A stretch of DNA of 64,000 nucleotides from Synanceia verrucosa. Its lineage: Eukaryota; Chordata; Actinopteri; Perciformes; Synanceiidae. Numbering within the stretch: position 1 is the stretch's first letter; every line of letters begins with the position of its first letter. This document shows positions 36,761-48,718 of the stretch, piece after piece. The translations under genes were made by a program, and so were the position numbers. Below the pieces are notes generated by a model. That model worked only from the letters and a program-made list of their open reading frames with translations, had not been told where the DNA came from and did not search any database. The stretch lies in contig CM056559.1 in NCBI GenBank assembly GCA_029721515.1, forward strand, positions 2,605,001 to 2,669,000. The letters are read 5' to 3'.

Positions 36761-36912
36761 CTTGAACGGCTCCCTGCCCAGTAATGTGGAGATCAAGAAC
36801 AACACCCTGTTCTTCAAGGGACCGGTGACCTACGACTTGGCCGGCACCTACGTCTGCGACGCGACGAATGGCATCGGGACTCGCACCGGCATTGTGGACG
36901 TCAACATCACAG
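36761..36912 (+). CDS. nectin1: nectin-1 exon 5: second C2-type Ig domain, C-terminal half
   Basis: This exon completes the membrane-proximal Ig domain. It follows ATCACCACAG and ends before donor GTCAGT; 152 nt, which with exon 4 makes 90 codons. The leucine codon is split CT|C with exon 4. It reads LNGSLP, NNTLFFKGPV, LAGTYVCDATN and IGTRTG, then VNIT; the cysteine in YVC closes the disulfide started in exon 4. Sequons NGS, NNT and NIT suggest three N-glycans in this half domain. The similarity to human nectin-1 (TLFFKGP, GTRSG, VNIT) is strong. The donor is weaker than those of the other exons, and reading through it gives a 17-residue tail and a stop at 36963-36965, the layout expected of a secreted isoform. 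Confidence 0.94.
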
Positions 36913-39900
36913 GTCAGTCTGATGAAGGCGGTCGCTTCCTCTTCCGTTCGCTGTCTTTTCAGTAACTCTGGCATGGCTTGCATCAATACAGGACCCCGCC
37001 CCAATTCCTGTCTGTACAGATGACCCTGAATACCAGCAGAGAGCAGCTGACTGTAGCCTCTGTTCTCGCTGCTGTTCCCTGCTGGCAGGTTAGATGCGAC
37101 AGGAAAAAAAAGCCTCTGTATTTGTGAATCAGAGCGCTGCACACACACTGTGAGAACACAACAGCCCCCCCACCCTGCCCTGTTACGCACCCAGGCGCAT
37201 GTGTGGGAGCGATATAGTCTATTATCAGCACCGAAAATAACATGAAGGAGATTTTGGGGGGGGGGTTTGAGGTGAGGGTACTGTATTGATCATGGTTTGC
37301 CCGCATCATATTCACATTTCTGCGAACAGCCCGTGCCTCTTTTGTAGTCGAGCTCTCGGGTTCGCTCTTTTGTCTCTTCTGTCTTCTGGGGGAAACAAAA
37401 TGCTGAACAAAACTGATTCAGCTCCCTTGCCTCGCTCATAATCGCTGGCACACACGCACTCTGGTTCCTCTGGGTTCTCATCCATAGGAGATACACCAGA
37501 TCCAACCTTTCCTATACGTGCTAATTGTGAGACTCCTCTACTGGTCCCAGCTGTGTGTGCGGTATTGGGAGACTGTCACAGTTTTGCTGTGGTCGGACTG
37601 TAAAGACGTTTCCCCCTCTTTGCTCTTTGTGCTGCCTGGTTTCTGCGAAGCGGGGGCGTTCTAACTTGCATTGCTTTGCATGTTGACTCATGTCGCTCTC
37701 TGGGTGTGAAGTGGACAGCTGTGCCTTACAGTATCACTGCATACCTGGTTTTTGTTTCCCCTCTTTCACTGCGTTATTCTCTGCTGAAAGGCTAGGATAT
37801 GATGTCATTTTACCTGCATTGTGAGAAGTTGCCAAAGTAGGCGGTTTAGAAACCTCAGAGGAGAGTAAACTTCTCAAACAGGAAAAGGAGGAAGTAATCC
37901 GCTGTCAGGAAACCAACCCATCTGCACCAGCTTGTATTGAATAATTGTGTTCCAGAGAGATTGGAGTGTTTGGCATAAAGTACTGTATTTCTTTGGAAAG
38001 GCAAAACAAAGGCACCAAAGTCATTTTCTATTTCTGCTTTTTCATTGATTGCTTGAATTAACAAACCCCTTTGCTGTTGTCCCTGTAGTCATTCTGTTTA
38101 TTCCCATCATTTGTCCATATAATTTGTATTGAGTGAGTGAGGTGAACAATGCGTGGGCACATAATCTGAGCACACTCACTTTCAATTTGAATCCATCTTT
38201 TTCTATCCTTTTTTATATGTTTAAAATGGTTGTTCAATAGAAGGTTGAAATGATTGAATTTGATGCTGTGAAAACACCCTCAGCTCTCAGCGGGAGGTAG
38301 TCATTACTTGCTATCACTCTGCATGTTTTCAGTAATTAATACACTTAGTTATTACAAGTTATTCAAAGACCTAGAATTATGCATTAAAGAAAAGTGTTCA
38401 TGAGTTCTACTTGACAACTTGATTGACACTTTCACTTTAGCTGAAAGAACTACATCCTTGGTGTGTGCAGTGAAAGCAGCGTCATGCCGACACTTATCCC
38501 TGAATATTAAACATGCGTTTGCAGGAATAGGCTGGCTTGATTCTAGCTGCAGGTGGTGTTCTTTGTTACATGGCAATGAAGTCCTCAGTTTCTGTGTTGC
38601 AACACATCTCCAAAGGGTCCCTTCAAGCTTAAAATGCTTGCTGCCAGTTCCCATAGTAACTGTGATGAGTTAAAGGGAGAAAGTGCAGGTCAGAGCCTCA
38701 GCTCCAAGATGGCGCCCAGATAAGCTGAACACAAACAGCTGCAGCTGATCGTCAAACGTTAGCATGGTCGGGTGCTTCAGGTTGCAGCAGCTTGGTTGCG
38801 TTAGAGCAGAATCATATGGCGCTTGTGTTCTTTGCTGATGTCGTGAAATGCTTGCATATTCCTGCGTCGTACAGGCCTGTCAGCATAATCTGCTGCACCG
38901 CCACTGAGCATCATTTAGCTTCCAGGATAAGAGAAGGAGAAAGGCTTCATAATGACATCAGCTCGCTGTGGGCCTTGTATCAGTTATGAAGTTACGTTGG
39001 AGGTGAACTTGACGGTGAGCGCAGCATTTCCTCCTAATTCTTCGCAGTGCTCTGTGCAGCCTTGACATCGGCTGTGCATAATGACCCGCTGGTGGAGGTA
39101 AAGAAGTGTGCTGATGCTTCATTAACTTCAAAGAGCATCATTTGTGCCTCAGACCCGGCAGGTGAGAGAGGCTGCAGCAGTGTCCTCTCTGCAGGAAGGC
39201 ATGGAGAGCTGAGTGACCAGAGCTGACGCTTCCTGCACTAGAAATGTATTTGAATGGCTTTGGATTAACAGGCACTCATGAGAGCTGTGTGTCTGAGTCA
39301 ATAACTCTGGCCTTTTTTTTATTAGCCTGTAGCAAACTTTTCAAGATTTGACACACGTGACACAATCTGTCAAGCACTTCATACCGCCCCTGTACGTAGC
39401 TCTGTCACTACCAAGACCAGGATGCACCAGTACTAGCTGCATTACGCATGGGTTTGGCAGTAGCACCTTTCAGTTTTATTTTGAAGTAGATTTTTTTAGA
39501 TTGATGCCACAATATACACCTGCCAGGGAGACAACCCTGCCTCCGGTGTCAGGAAGATAAAATATCCGTGACAACTTGTTTTTACCACAGAAAAGCTATT
39601 TCCTCACCCCGCTGATGGAGCACTTAAGGAAGGCTCATTTTAATCAAGCTCCTCAGTTTTGGTGGACGCATTTGTTGGAGCTGCATGAGTGTCACCTCGG
39701 CAGATAGCGAGGCTACCGAGCACCTTGTTTCAATTAGTTTGTGGACGGTGTTTGCTGCGGCGATGCCATTGACTACGGTGAGTCACGTGGGCTAAGGTGG
39801 TTTTCTCCAAGGACGTGTGTTGTGCAGATATGGTGTCGCTTGTCAGAATCTAATGAACCACTCTGCTGTTTTAATCAATCAGGAAAAAAGAGGTGAAAGA

Positions 39901-40430
39901 GGAAGTGTGAGGGAAAACGACAAGGGGAGGGGATGTATGGCGAGAGAGATGAGCTCCATGTGATGGACCGCTTCCCAGCAAACACCTCTCATTCACATTC
40001 AGTCCAGAAATCTCCTGAGGGGAAGTTGACAAGTCGTCAGATCTGATTAATCAGAGAATTACTAACGGGCATCAGAGGCCATGTTAAAAAATAGAGACAA
40101 TTAAACAGCCTCACAGTGAAAGTTGTTGTTGATTCGCTCTGAGCAGCTTTCAGGAAAGCCGTGTAAACAGGAGCAGCTGAACGATGTGGTTAAACCTCAA
40201 AGACCCTGCCCAACTGAAGAGAACAAATCAGTCTTTCATTAAGACAATGAGCTTTTCCACTATCACACTCGAAACTAATCAATGCTGCCGTCTTAAATTT
40301 CTTCCCAGCGCGTAATAAGACATGATGAATGGCTGTTTTGTCACGATGGCCATATAGTTATTATCATTATCACCCCTGAGAAAGGAGAAGTGTGTGCAGG
40401 AAGCAGCACTTTACAGAGCAGATTTGTTTT

Positions 40431-40906
40431 AACAGGGTTCCCGCGGTTCTTGAAATGTCTTAAAATATGGGTAATTAAGGTCTTAAATTTCCTGTAAATT
40501 TGCTGTAGGTATTAAATTTTCAAATGATGCCTTTAACGCCAATAGGAAAAAACAGGATAGATTAAAAATCATAGATTTTCTGCAATTTTGCACATAATTT
40601 TGGTCACAAAGTTCACTTATTTGTTCTTGAAAGTTGTGAAATTGAAGTTGTTGAAAAAAGTTAAGTGTTAAGCCTTCAATTTATATTGTTGTTGCAAGTT
40701 TTAAAGGCCTGAAAAAAAAATCACATTCAGAAATGAATCTGTGTTTGGATTTTTTTTTTCTGCTAAATATCAATATCGGCATCAGCCTCAAAAACTCCAT
40801 ATTGGTCAGGCCCTACAATAAATTCACTATTTTTTACCAAACAAATTCTGTTGAGGTCTTAAAAAAGTATTAAATTTGACTTTTAAAATGGTGCAAGAAC
40901 CCTGTT
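40431..40906 (+). mobile_element. inverted-repeat DNA element (CAGGGTTC family)
   Basis: The left end is AACAGGGTTCCCGCGG and the right end is AAGAACCCTGTT; AACAGGGTTC and GAACCCTGTT are exact inverse 10-mers. The inside is AT-rich with no long frame. Copies lie at 32111-32520 and 1-53. No clear target duplication, so the superfamily is open. Confidence 0.8.
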
Positions 40907-41628
40907 ACACACTTGAATAATCTTTTAAACTTGATGAGATATTTTTTGACCTTCACTCTGGCGCTAATCTCTGTGAGATGGAGGCTGGACGGAGTCGAAG
41001 ACGATTCCTGATTCCTGTTACGTTAGCAGGATCAGCTGTGGAGGATGATATCAGATGAGGTCGGGGTCAACCGGTATGTAGACCTACTTCCTTTCATCCC
41101 CCTTTTGTTGGAGCTGCAGTGGCACAGAGTTGCTTTAGAGCGCACAAGGTGCAGTCAGCTTTGCTACAGGGCTTTACCACTCAGCTTAAACTGGATGGAG
41201 TGAGAGCGTTCTCATCAATTTAGCAAGAAAGCGTGAGGATGGATCCTTCTGTAAGCACAAGCAAGCGGTGCCGACATCTGTTCACGCTCGCCTGAACAGG
41301 CAATAGCTCGCTCCTGTGTGAGAAAATGAAGTTGAGAGAGAAGAGGTGGGGGAAAATATCTTACCGGCATGGTGAAAATGAGATGAATAAAACATAGACA
41401 GTCCAATGGAAATATAAATAAATAACGGGATCCGTGAGAGCGAAGGTGACGCTCCAGCGGGTCTGGATTTTTGGGAGTTCAGCTGGATTCTAGAACGCGG
41501 GGGCGGTGCAGAGAGGTGGGATGTCACCTCTTCCTCTGTCCTCCAGGTCCGACATGACGATGACGAGCACCGACAGCGAGACACAGTGGTGGAGAACAGG
41601 CCTGACATCCTTTAAAAAAACTACCCAG

Positions 41629-41642
41629 TTTTTTTTTTTTTT
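41629..41642 (+). repeat. T homopolymer in intron 5
   Basis: T run of about 14 after CTACCCAG; similar runs at 42921-42936 and 43987-43999. Confidence 0.8.
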
Positions 41643-44600
41643 ATTAGCCAATATTAGTCAGATTTTTAGGAGGCGCCACATAACCAATGCGAGCAAATGA
41701 GGCCATTGCTGAGAACATTAGCTAAGTCTATATAATGATTCCAAATGTTTGCCCTCAGGTTGGCAGGAAAACAGCAGAGAGCTGTTGGAGGCAGCAAAGG
41801 CAGCTTTCTCAGCATTAATTCAGATTACAGGGAGGAGAAGGATGTGTTGCTCTGAGATGTTGTGACTGTTAGAAAGAGAATTTGATCTGGATGCATATCA
41901 CACATTTCACTGTTGTCGTTTAATGTCTGTTGCCACAATTAGACACTTGTTTGTTCATTTGTTTACATTTTACTAAAATCATTCTGGTTGAAACTTTCTG
42001 GAAAACCAAATGAAGTTCCTCTCAGTCTACCACTGATTCCCTGCTGTCTTATTTCAATGAGAACTGCCTTTGTGACAGGAAGTTCTCATGGCGAATACTG
42101 CAGCTCAACCCCCTAAACCTGAGTCTTTAAAAAGCCACCGGCAAACTGTAAAGAGCAGCAGGTTTTGATAGCATGGCTCGTTGTTATCAGACACGTTGCT
42201 CTCCATCACTGCAGTCTGACGCCTTCCTCTCCATGATCGCTGCACGTGATAAAAGTTGCGAGACGGCGTCGTCGAATAAAACAAGTACGGCACCATTTAT
42301 TACTGACATCTAACAGTGCAGCTGCTCCACGCAGCCATTTGTCTCTTTTCTTTTCTCTGACAGAGACAAGAGACATTATGATGTCAGCTTTGCCGAGGCT
42401 CCCCCAGCAATGTGAAATTTGTTTGTCTTCGCCTGTCATGGTGGAGTCTGTCTCAATCTGTGCGCCACGGCACGTCGCAGCGTCGCCTCCTCGCATCACC
42501 GCTTGCATTATTCATAGATTCAAAGGCCACACGTGTACATCATGTATATCATGCATATCATTGCACCCTCACTTTAGGTTGGCAGGTAGGGTGAGGAGTG
42601 TGTTCGGTGCCTCTTCCTCACCCTTGAACTTCTCCATCAGGTGACTTCAAACCCAGAAGGATTCGGGTCTGTGGGCTGATAGTGTCTCTCCCCCACGTCC
42701 TCACTACAGGAGGGGCTGCTCGCTGCTCACATCCTGCCAAGAATACACCTCATTATCCAAATGAGACATTAGCATGAGCTGCTCCCTTGCTTGCACACCA
42801 TAGGCCGCCCCATAAAGCCTGCGCTGTGCCAGGAGAGCACTGAGGGGGAAGACATTGTGGCTGCAGCTCATTTCATGTAAAATGGAGGAGGGGGGGATGC
42901 TCACTGAGTAAAGGGGTCTATTTTTTTTTTTTTTTTGGGAGATAAGAAGAGATAACCCGGCTGTGGGAGTGAAATGGAAATGTCACCAGGGGAGAGCATG
43001 TGAGAGCAGAGCAGCTGAGATCCTGGTGATTTATCTTAACATTTGTTTCTGCATGGCTTGCTGTTTCTGCTCTCCGGAGGATATGCAGAGGAGAGGGATG
43101 TGGCAGACAGATGGAGCAGGGGGATTGGCTCTGCTCCTCTTCCTCACCTCCTCCTCCTCCTCACTGTCCAGCCTTGTGGTGTTGGATCTGTCACGTTTCC
43201 CTGAGATCCTGATGAAGTAGGTCAGACGCCATCCCAGGGTCTGACCGCTGGCTCCAGAGCTGCCGTGTGGTGATTCACTCGTTACACTCGCAGCTCCGAA
43301 ACAACAATAAGGAGACGCAAAAAAACAGCAAGGAAGAGCCCAGCAGAGCGGAAGGTGAGGGGCGGGACGGTGTTATGAACAAACATGGCCTCGACCTCTC
43401 CTGTCCTCTCCTCTCCTGGCTTAACATCTCCTAAAATGCAGATTATTTTTCTGCATGTCTGCTGACCCACTAACTCGTCCTCACAGCGCCTCCACTTAGT
43501 GCTGCAGCCACATGCAGGCCAGCAGGGATGCATTAATAATGGCACCTTATGAGCAAACATGATTCTTAAAAGTGCATTGGTGTAAATATTCATTGCTCAT
43601 TAAAGTCATATTAAGAGTGATAAAAAACAACCCGGAGCACAAAGTGACCATATTATTATATCAACCAGAGCACAAACATGCTTCCTGAAGTCTTTCCCAG
43701 TGCTTTCAGTAACAACACTGATGTGGGATCTCTGCTCAGATTCGTCATCTTAGTCACGCTCCTTTCTTGTTTATTTCAGCTGTAAACTACCACAGATGTA
43801 GTGCAGAGGCTGTAAACACTGTGAATCCTCGGTCACCAGTCGAGGCCCAATAAAAGAGAGATGGAAACATGACAGGACCTCACCACCTCCCAACACGCCA
43901 CGGCTGATGTCACCAGCGTTTTGATGGCGTTTTTTTCCTCAGCGTTATCTCATCCGGCACATCCTGTGCCTCTTATCCGTCAACTTTTTTTTTTTTTGAA
44001 ATTGAAATTTGAATCGCCAGTGTGAAGGTTGTAAACAGCGTGTGGCATTTAGCTACACATGAGGCGAGCTTTCGCCTCTGCGAAAGCAGCGATAGCAAAA
44101 AAAAAGGAAATGTGTTGACAAACAGAGTGAAATGGTAGATACTGGGTGAAGAAGAGCTTCGCCTCGCCGTTGACTTCCCGGCAGCGTATTAAATTCCTGT
44201 CAGTGATGAGCTTTCATTCGTTGTGGCAGCATTACATTTCCATGACTTCACGACCACTGGCGAATTCAGACAGGGGAGTAATGAGGAGCGCTGGAATCAC
44301 TGAATTAATGCGTGTTCGCCGATTGTGCCCGTCCTCACTCACTCATTATGCCGTTCTTCATTTGCCGTCGTCACTCCCCGGCCTCTCAAAGCCACTCACT
44401 CCATCTTCTTTTTCTCCTCTCCTTGTTGCCACTCCTCAAACTCTCCGAGTCGCCCTCTGTTTTCTTTTCATCTTCTGTCGTCTGCGGCTTGTTCCTCATT
44501 TAGTCACATTAAAAACAGCCCTCCCTGCAGTCCTCTGTCATAACACCTCGTCTGAGTGATTGCACTAAGACTCAGGAATGTCTGTACCTGTCTGTCTCTG

Positions 44601-47315
44601 TTTCATGTGCAGACATGACTGGAGCTCACCCAGAAACTCTACCTGCAGGACAGTTGTGATACAGTTTCTCTTCCTTTTGAAAGGCCCTTCTGCTTCACGC
44701 TTTCCTCTCATTTTGGTTGTTTTGACTGTCACTTATGCACTGAAATAGAAAACCCTGCTGCCAAATGCATCTAGTCTTTGTGAAGCCACGAATCTGGTGC
44801 AGACCTGATGTGTCATTTCCACAACGAAGCGTCAGGTCTGTTTGTTTTCCTCGAGTGTGCCACATTTGTTCCTCTTAAAGACGTGTTTCACTTTCACAGA
44901 AAGGGGGAACGCTCGTCGAGTTGTGAAGGAAGCGGATGTTGTCACTAAAATGTTTGGCCGCTGTAAATCATCCCCCCGATCGACTCGAGAGTGTTCAAAC
45001 CGGTGTGATTAATGCCGTACACAAACGGCACGGCTGCAGCGTTTAAACAGCCGCAGTATTTCACGTTATTCATCGCCTGTATAAATCTATCATGCCTTTG
45101 GTTTGAATTATAGCCTTTCATGGCACATCTTGGCACCTATTAATCTCAATAGTACATTTTAGTCTTTGCAACTCAAGGTTACCCCGCTATCTGCATATTT
45201 CCAGCGTGGCGTTAATAGACGCTGCCTTTTGTTTGCCTGGAACACTATATCAGGCCTGTTCTGAGCTCTTTTTTATCTATCTGTTGGCAGGTGTTGCCAG
45301 TAGCGACGGCGAGTTGGTGTAACACCTCCTCCCTCCTCTGTGCTGTCAAACACCCCTACGTACCCCGATCATTTCAGACGAGCTTTATTATTAGTCTTTC
45401 TGTAATGTGATTAGTTCGCACCATAGCCACTCGCAGTCACACGTGGACCAGACAAAGGCGCCGCGCTGCAGAAAGCTTTCACCGTTTGTTATCTCCACAT
45501 ATGCATGAGGCCAGCGGGCTGAATGGGAGGTGGTGTTGTGGTGTGACCTTGTGGAGGGATAACTGGATAACGCCGTGAAAGCAGGCCAACAGCATGTTCC
45601 TTCAGAGCGCTGAAGTGACCCAATGAGCGTTTCCAGAGCGTCTTTCCCTGCTTTTAAAAGTAGAGACACCTGAACTCCTTTCCATCCTTTTATAAAACAT
45701 CTTTATATCTCTCTTGAGAAACTCTTGTGGCTTCGCTGGAGGTGGATGTGTTGGCCAAAGAGTCACAAAAAAACCTGAATGTTTACTGCTTTCCACATTC
45801 TTCAGTCATTAGCGTTGACATTTACATCCTTCAAATCGAGATCAAGAGGTGGAGTCACTTGATCCTTTATAGAAACGGAGGTGATGGAGAGCACCTTTGA
45901 AGACTCGCTGCTTCCTCTTTACTGCCACTGCTCTGTCGTTTTAATGTTCCTCACCTCTCTAAGCGGTAAATATCGAGTCTCTGCAGCCTTAGGAATGCAA
46001 AGCAAAGGGCTGCCTAATTAAGATTGAATAAGGGGACTGATGTGAGGGAAGACATGTCCTAGCAGAGGCTAGTTAATGCTAGAGGAGAGGATTATAGGGG
46101 CACATTTTCCCTTTTCTCTCTCCTCCTTCAATCCTGTAGATTTTCAGCCCTCTTTGGATTGGAGGGAGGATGTGTTCTCCAGGCAGAGGTGACCTGGCTC
46201 TGCTCTCTCATTCATGTGTGTAATGAAGGCCTGTGTCTGAATAATCCCATTAGGTGGCCAGATTAAAACCTGAGCTGATATTTGAGACCGTGCCCGGCAA
46301 CGCTTTAGAAATCGGAGAGCTTTGCTGCCGGCCCTGGGAGAGAGGAAGAGCGACGGTGTTTGGGAGGTCGTTGTGTCACACCGAGGCTTCTGCAGCGTCT
46401 GTAACACTGACCACAGTTTCCTCTTTCCCACTGGAAAAAAGGCACTTCTAATTGAGTGTAATGCTTTTGATTTAGCTATTTTTGGGCAATAATTCAGTGA
46501 TGATTTTCTGCTTATGTTGGAAATTGAGTTTGTTTTGTTTTGTTTTGTTGATGAGGATGGCCGAGGCAATGTTCTCATTCAACTCTTTTTATAAGAGAGT
46601 TTAATATCTCCAAGGAACTTTGAGGATTGCTTAACATAACCCCTCATTTTGGCTCAATTATGATCCGTTTTCAATTTCCCACGTAGGGCGATGCTGATGC
46701 CTTTACGCTGCAGCAGCATGGAATATTTTTACATATAGAAATGGTGTTCAATGTCTGACATGTAAGGTGATTTGCTTGTGTTCTAGTGTCTGTGTTTATC
46801 AGATCCAGATATTTTCTCTGAGAACAGACAGCTGATGATGTTTACTAGATTATGATGCCATAATAAGATGGTCATAAATCAGCCCCACAGTAGGGAGAAC
46901 AGAATAACAAGCAGTAAATATTTCCTCTATCTCATCTCGCTTGTCTTGCCTTGTTGCATATACCTCTCTTCCTCCCCCTCTGCATTCGCTCAGCAGATGG
47001 TTTAACTCTTTGTTGTCGTCCCCTCACCTCTCCAGTGACGATTTGTCTCTTCTTGAAGTTAAATGTGTCTCTGCTCTGCAGGTTTAGACGAGCAGCACAA
47101 CCTGCGCTGCTCCAGGCTTTGATCACGTTTCATAATAGATGCCTCTTTGTCTCTCTGCGCTTTTTTGGGGGGTTTTAAGTGGCGTGCATGTGCTCATCAT
47201 GAATGTTATCTTCCTGTCAGGAGGCAGCACGCTCGCTAAAATGGTGGAATGAATGTCATGTTGCATTTCAGCATTGTGTGGTTTTAAAAGCAACATATCA
47301 TTTTTGTATTTGGAG

Positions 47316-47420
47316 GAGAAAATGCCAGTTTTATTTGTATAGCACAGTGTCACTAATTAGCCTCAGGCAGCTTTATAATATGGACAGGAGGACACCCTCT
47401 GTCCTTTTTAGTGCGACTAG
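47316..47420 (+). repeat. fragment of common fish repeat
   Basis: CAGTTTTATTTGTATAGCAC, GCCTCAGGCAGCTTTATAA and GGACACCCTCTGTCC resemble a very common teleost interspersed repeat. Assignment is from memory of the motif order only. Confidence 0.5.
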
Positions 47421-48026
47421 TCAGGATCCCTCGTCCAGGACGGGTCATTTTGATCATGTGAGGTCACCTTTGCCTCGTCTTTACTGACTTCCATGTCTTT
47501 TTCTCTCTCGATCATGTTTGCTTGGCTGCTGATGATCACCTCTGCCAGCGCTGCTTCATGTCATTGCTGCTACGCTGATGATGGAGATGTTTCTGTGTCA
47601 TGCTGTGCTGTTTTACGCTGGACTGTCCTCCTCTATAGCATTCACTTGTGATGACTTGTTTGAACGCTGCAGAGTTGAATGTGTTGACAGAAATTACAGT
47701 ATTTATGTGATTTACATTTTCTTCCGCCGTCCGAACAGAGAAGACATGATGGTTGATGCATGCTGACGAACTTCCTCTCTGGTTTCTGTTCTTTTGTGTG
47801 GACTGGCTGTTTATTTGGTCTCAAACTGCATGTTTCTGCTGGTGATCGAGCCTTCAGGGTTGGGGGGTTGTCACGGGGCGGGGGTCCTTCCTTCTCCCTT
47901 TGCTTTTCCGTCCGTGTTTCCCTTACTTCATCTTTCCTTAAAAAAAAAAAATCTGCACCTGCACAAATGCACCTCCTCCCACCAGAGCACTGACACACTC
48001 CCTTCCATCTGTCTTTTCCTACCCAG

Positions 48027-48532
48027 AATTCCCTAACAACTCGTCACCTGGGGGCCATGAGATCTCCCAGGAACACCACAATGCAGGTGCCGCCATCGGG
48101 GGCGCTGTGGGGGGAGTCGCCCTGTTGGGCGTGGCGGCTATACTGCTCTTCGTATTCCTGCGCCGCCGCCAGCGCACCTTCAAGGGAGACTACAGCACCA
48201 AGAAACACGTGTTCGGAAACGGGTACAGTAAGGCCGGCGGCCTGCCCGCCCACCCTCCCATCCCCAAGAACCTTCAGTACCCAGACGACTCGGACGACGA
48301 GAAGAAGCCCGCCCAGATCGGCGGCCCCGGAGGGTTTGAGGCGACCGAGCGCGATTTTGACACGGAGCAGGAGGACCTGAAGAGGCCCTATTTCACTGTG
48401 GACGAAGGAGAGAGCCGAGACTATGACGAGCGGACTCTGGCTTTCCAGTACGACCCTGAACCTGAGATAGCCGATGATATGATCTCTCAAACCGACGGCT
48501 CTGTCATTTCTAAGAAAGAGTGGTATGTGTAG
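48027..48532 (+). CDS. nectin1: nectin-1 exon 6: stalk, membrane span, cytoplasmic tail
   Basis: Last coding exon, 168 residues counting the split glutamate, ending in TAG at 48530-48532. Residues 1-21 are the stalk, with an NNSS sequon. About residues 22-45 form a single membrane span rich in glycine and alanine, with overlapping GxxxG spacing (GGAVGG) of the kind that packs helices, followed by the stop-transfer basics RRRQR. The tail reads TFKGDYSTKKHV, GNGYSKAG and LQYPDDSDDEKK, all diagnostic of nectin-1, then RPYFTVDE and finally KKEWYV. The C-terminal EWYV is the class II PDZ ligand by which nectins bind afadin and so link to actin. The acidic glutamate-rich run of the human tail is replaced here by a glycine/proline stretch and scattered acidic residues. 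Conservation is strongest at the juxtamembrane part and the last 15 residues. Confidence 0.96.
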
Positions 48533-48557
48533 TGGCATGTGACAACCAAACGAAACC

Positions 48558-48718
48558 CTTCGCCCCCCCCCCCACCTGCATCCCACTGCACCCCTCACCT
48601 CCATCACAACCCTGCCCTCCCATTCATCACACTGCACCTCCCACTCCTCTTTTGGTCAACCTAGTATCCCCACCCCTGACCCCCTCCCCCCACCACATCA
48701 GACCCCATCCAACTAATC
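48558..48718 (+). promoter_or_regulatory. nectin1: C-rich tract at start of 3' UTR
   Basis: Roughly 160 bases, beginning about 25 bases after the stop, made almost wholly of C, A and T with repeated CCCC and CCCACC words and very few G. C-rich UTR tracts of this sort bind poly(C)-binding proteins and hnRNP K and stabilise mRNAs in known cases; the role here is inferred. The opposite strand has many G runs. Confidence 0.45.

Larger units (their letters stand above)
36913..48026 (+). other. nectin1: nectin1 intron 5
   Basis: Intron of 11,114 bp with donor GTCAGT and acceptor TTTTCCTACCCAG. It contains the inverted-repeat element at 40431-40906, homopolymer runs (G at 37256-37265, T at about 41629-41642, 42921-42936 and 43987-43999), a TTTTG pentamer repeat near 46530-46550 and a fragment of a common fish repeat near 47316-47420. 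I looked for alternative membrane or tail exons, as in the mammalian beta isoform, and found none that I can support. The remaining stretches (36966-40430, 40907-47315, 47421-48026) show no gene. Confidence 0.85.

Noticed and set aside
36639..37190. 183-codon minus-strand frame across exon 5
   Set aside because: It lies antisense over exon 5 and its flanks; the matching plus-strand frame has clear Ig motifs and splice sites.
46075..46100. TTAATGCTAGAGGAG, which starts like miR-155
   Set aside because: Only the first eight bases agree and there is no precursor hairpin.
36913..48026. Alternative membrane/tail exon as in the mammalian beta isoform
   Set aside because: No frame in the intron has a membrane span with proper splice sites and nectin-like tail sequence.
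48044..48637. 197-codon minus-strand frame over exon 6
   Set aside because: A shadow caused by the GC-rich coding exon; no domain, and the plus strand is plainly nectin-1.
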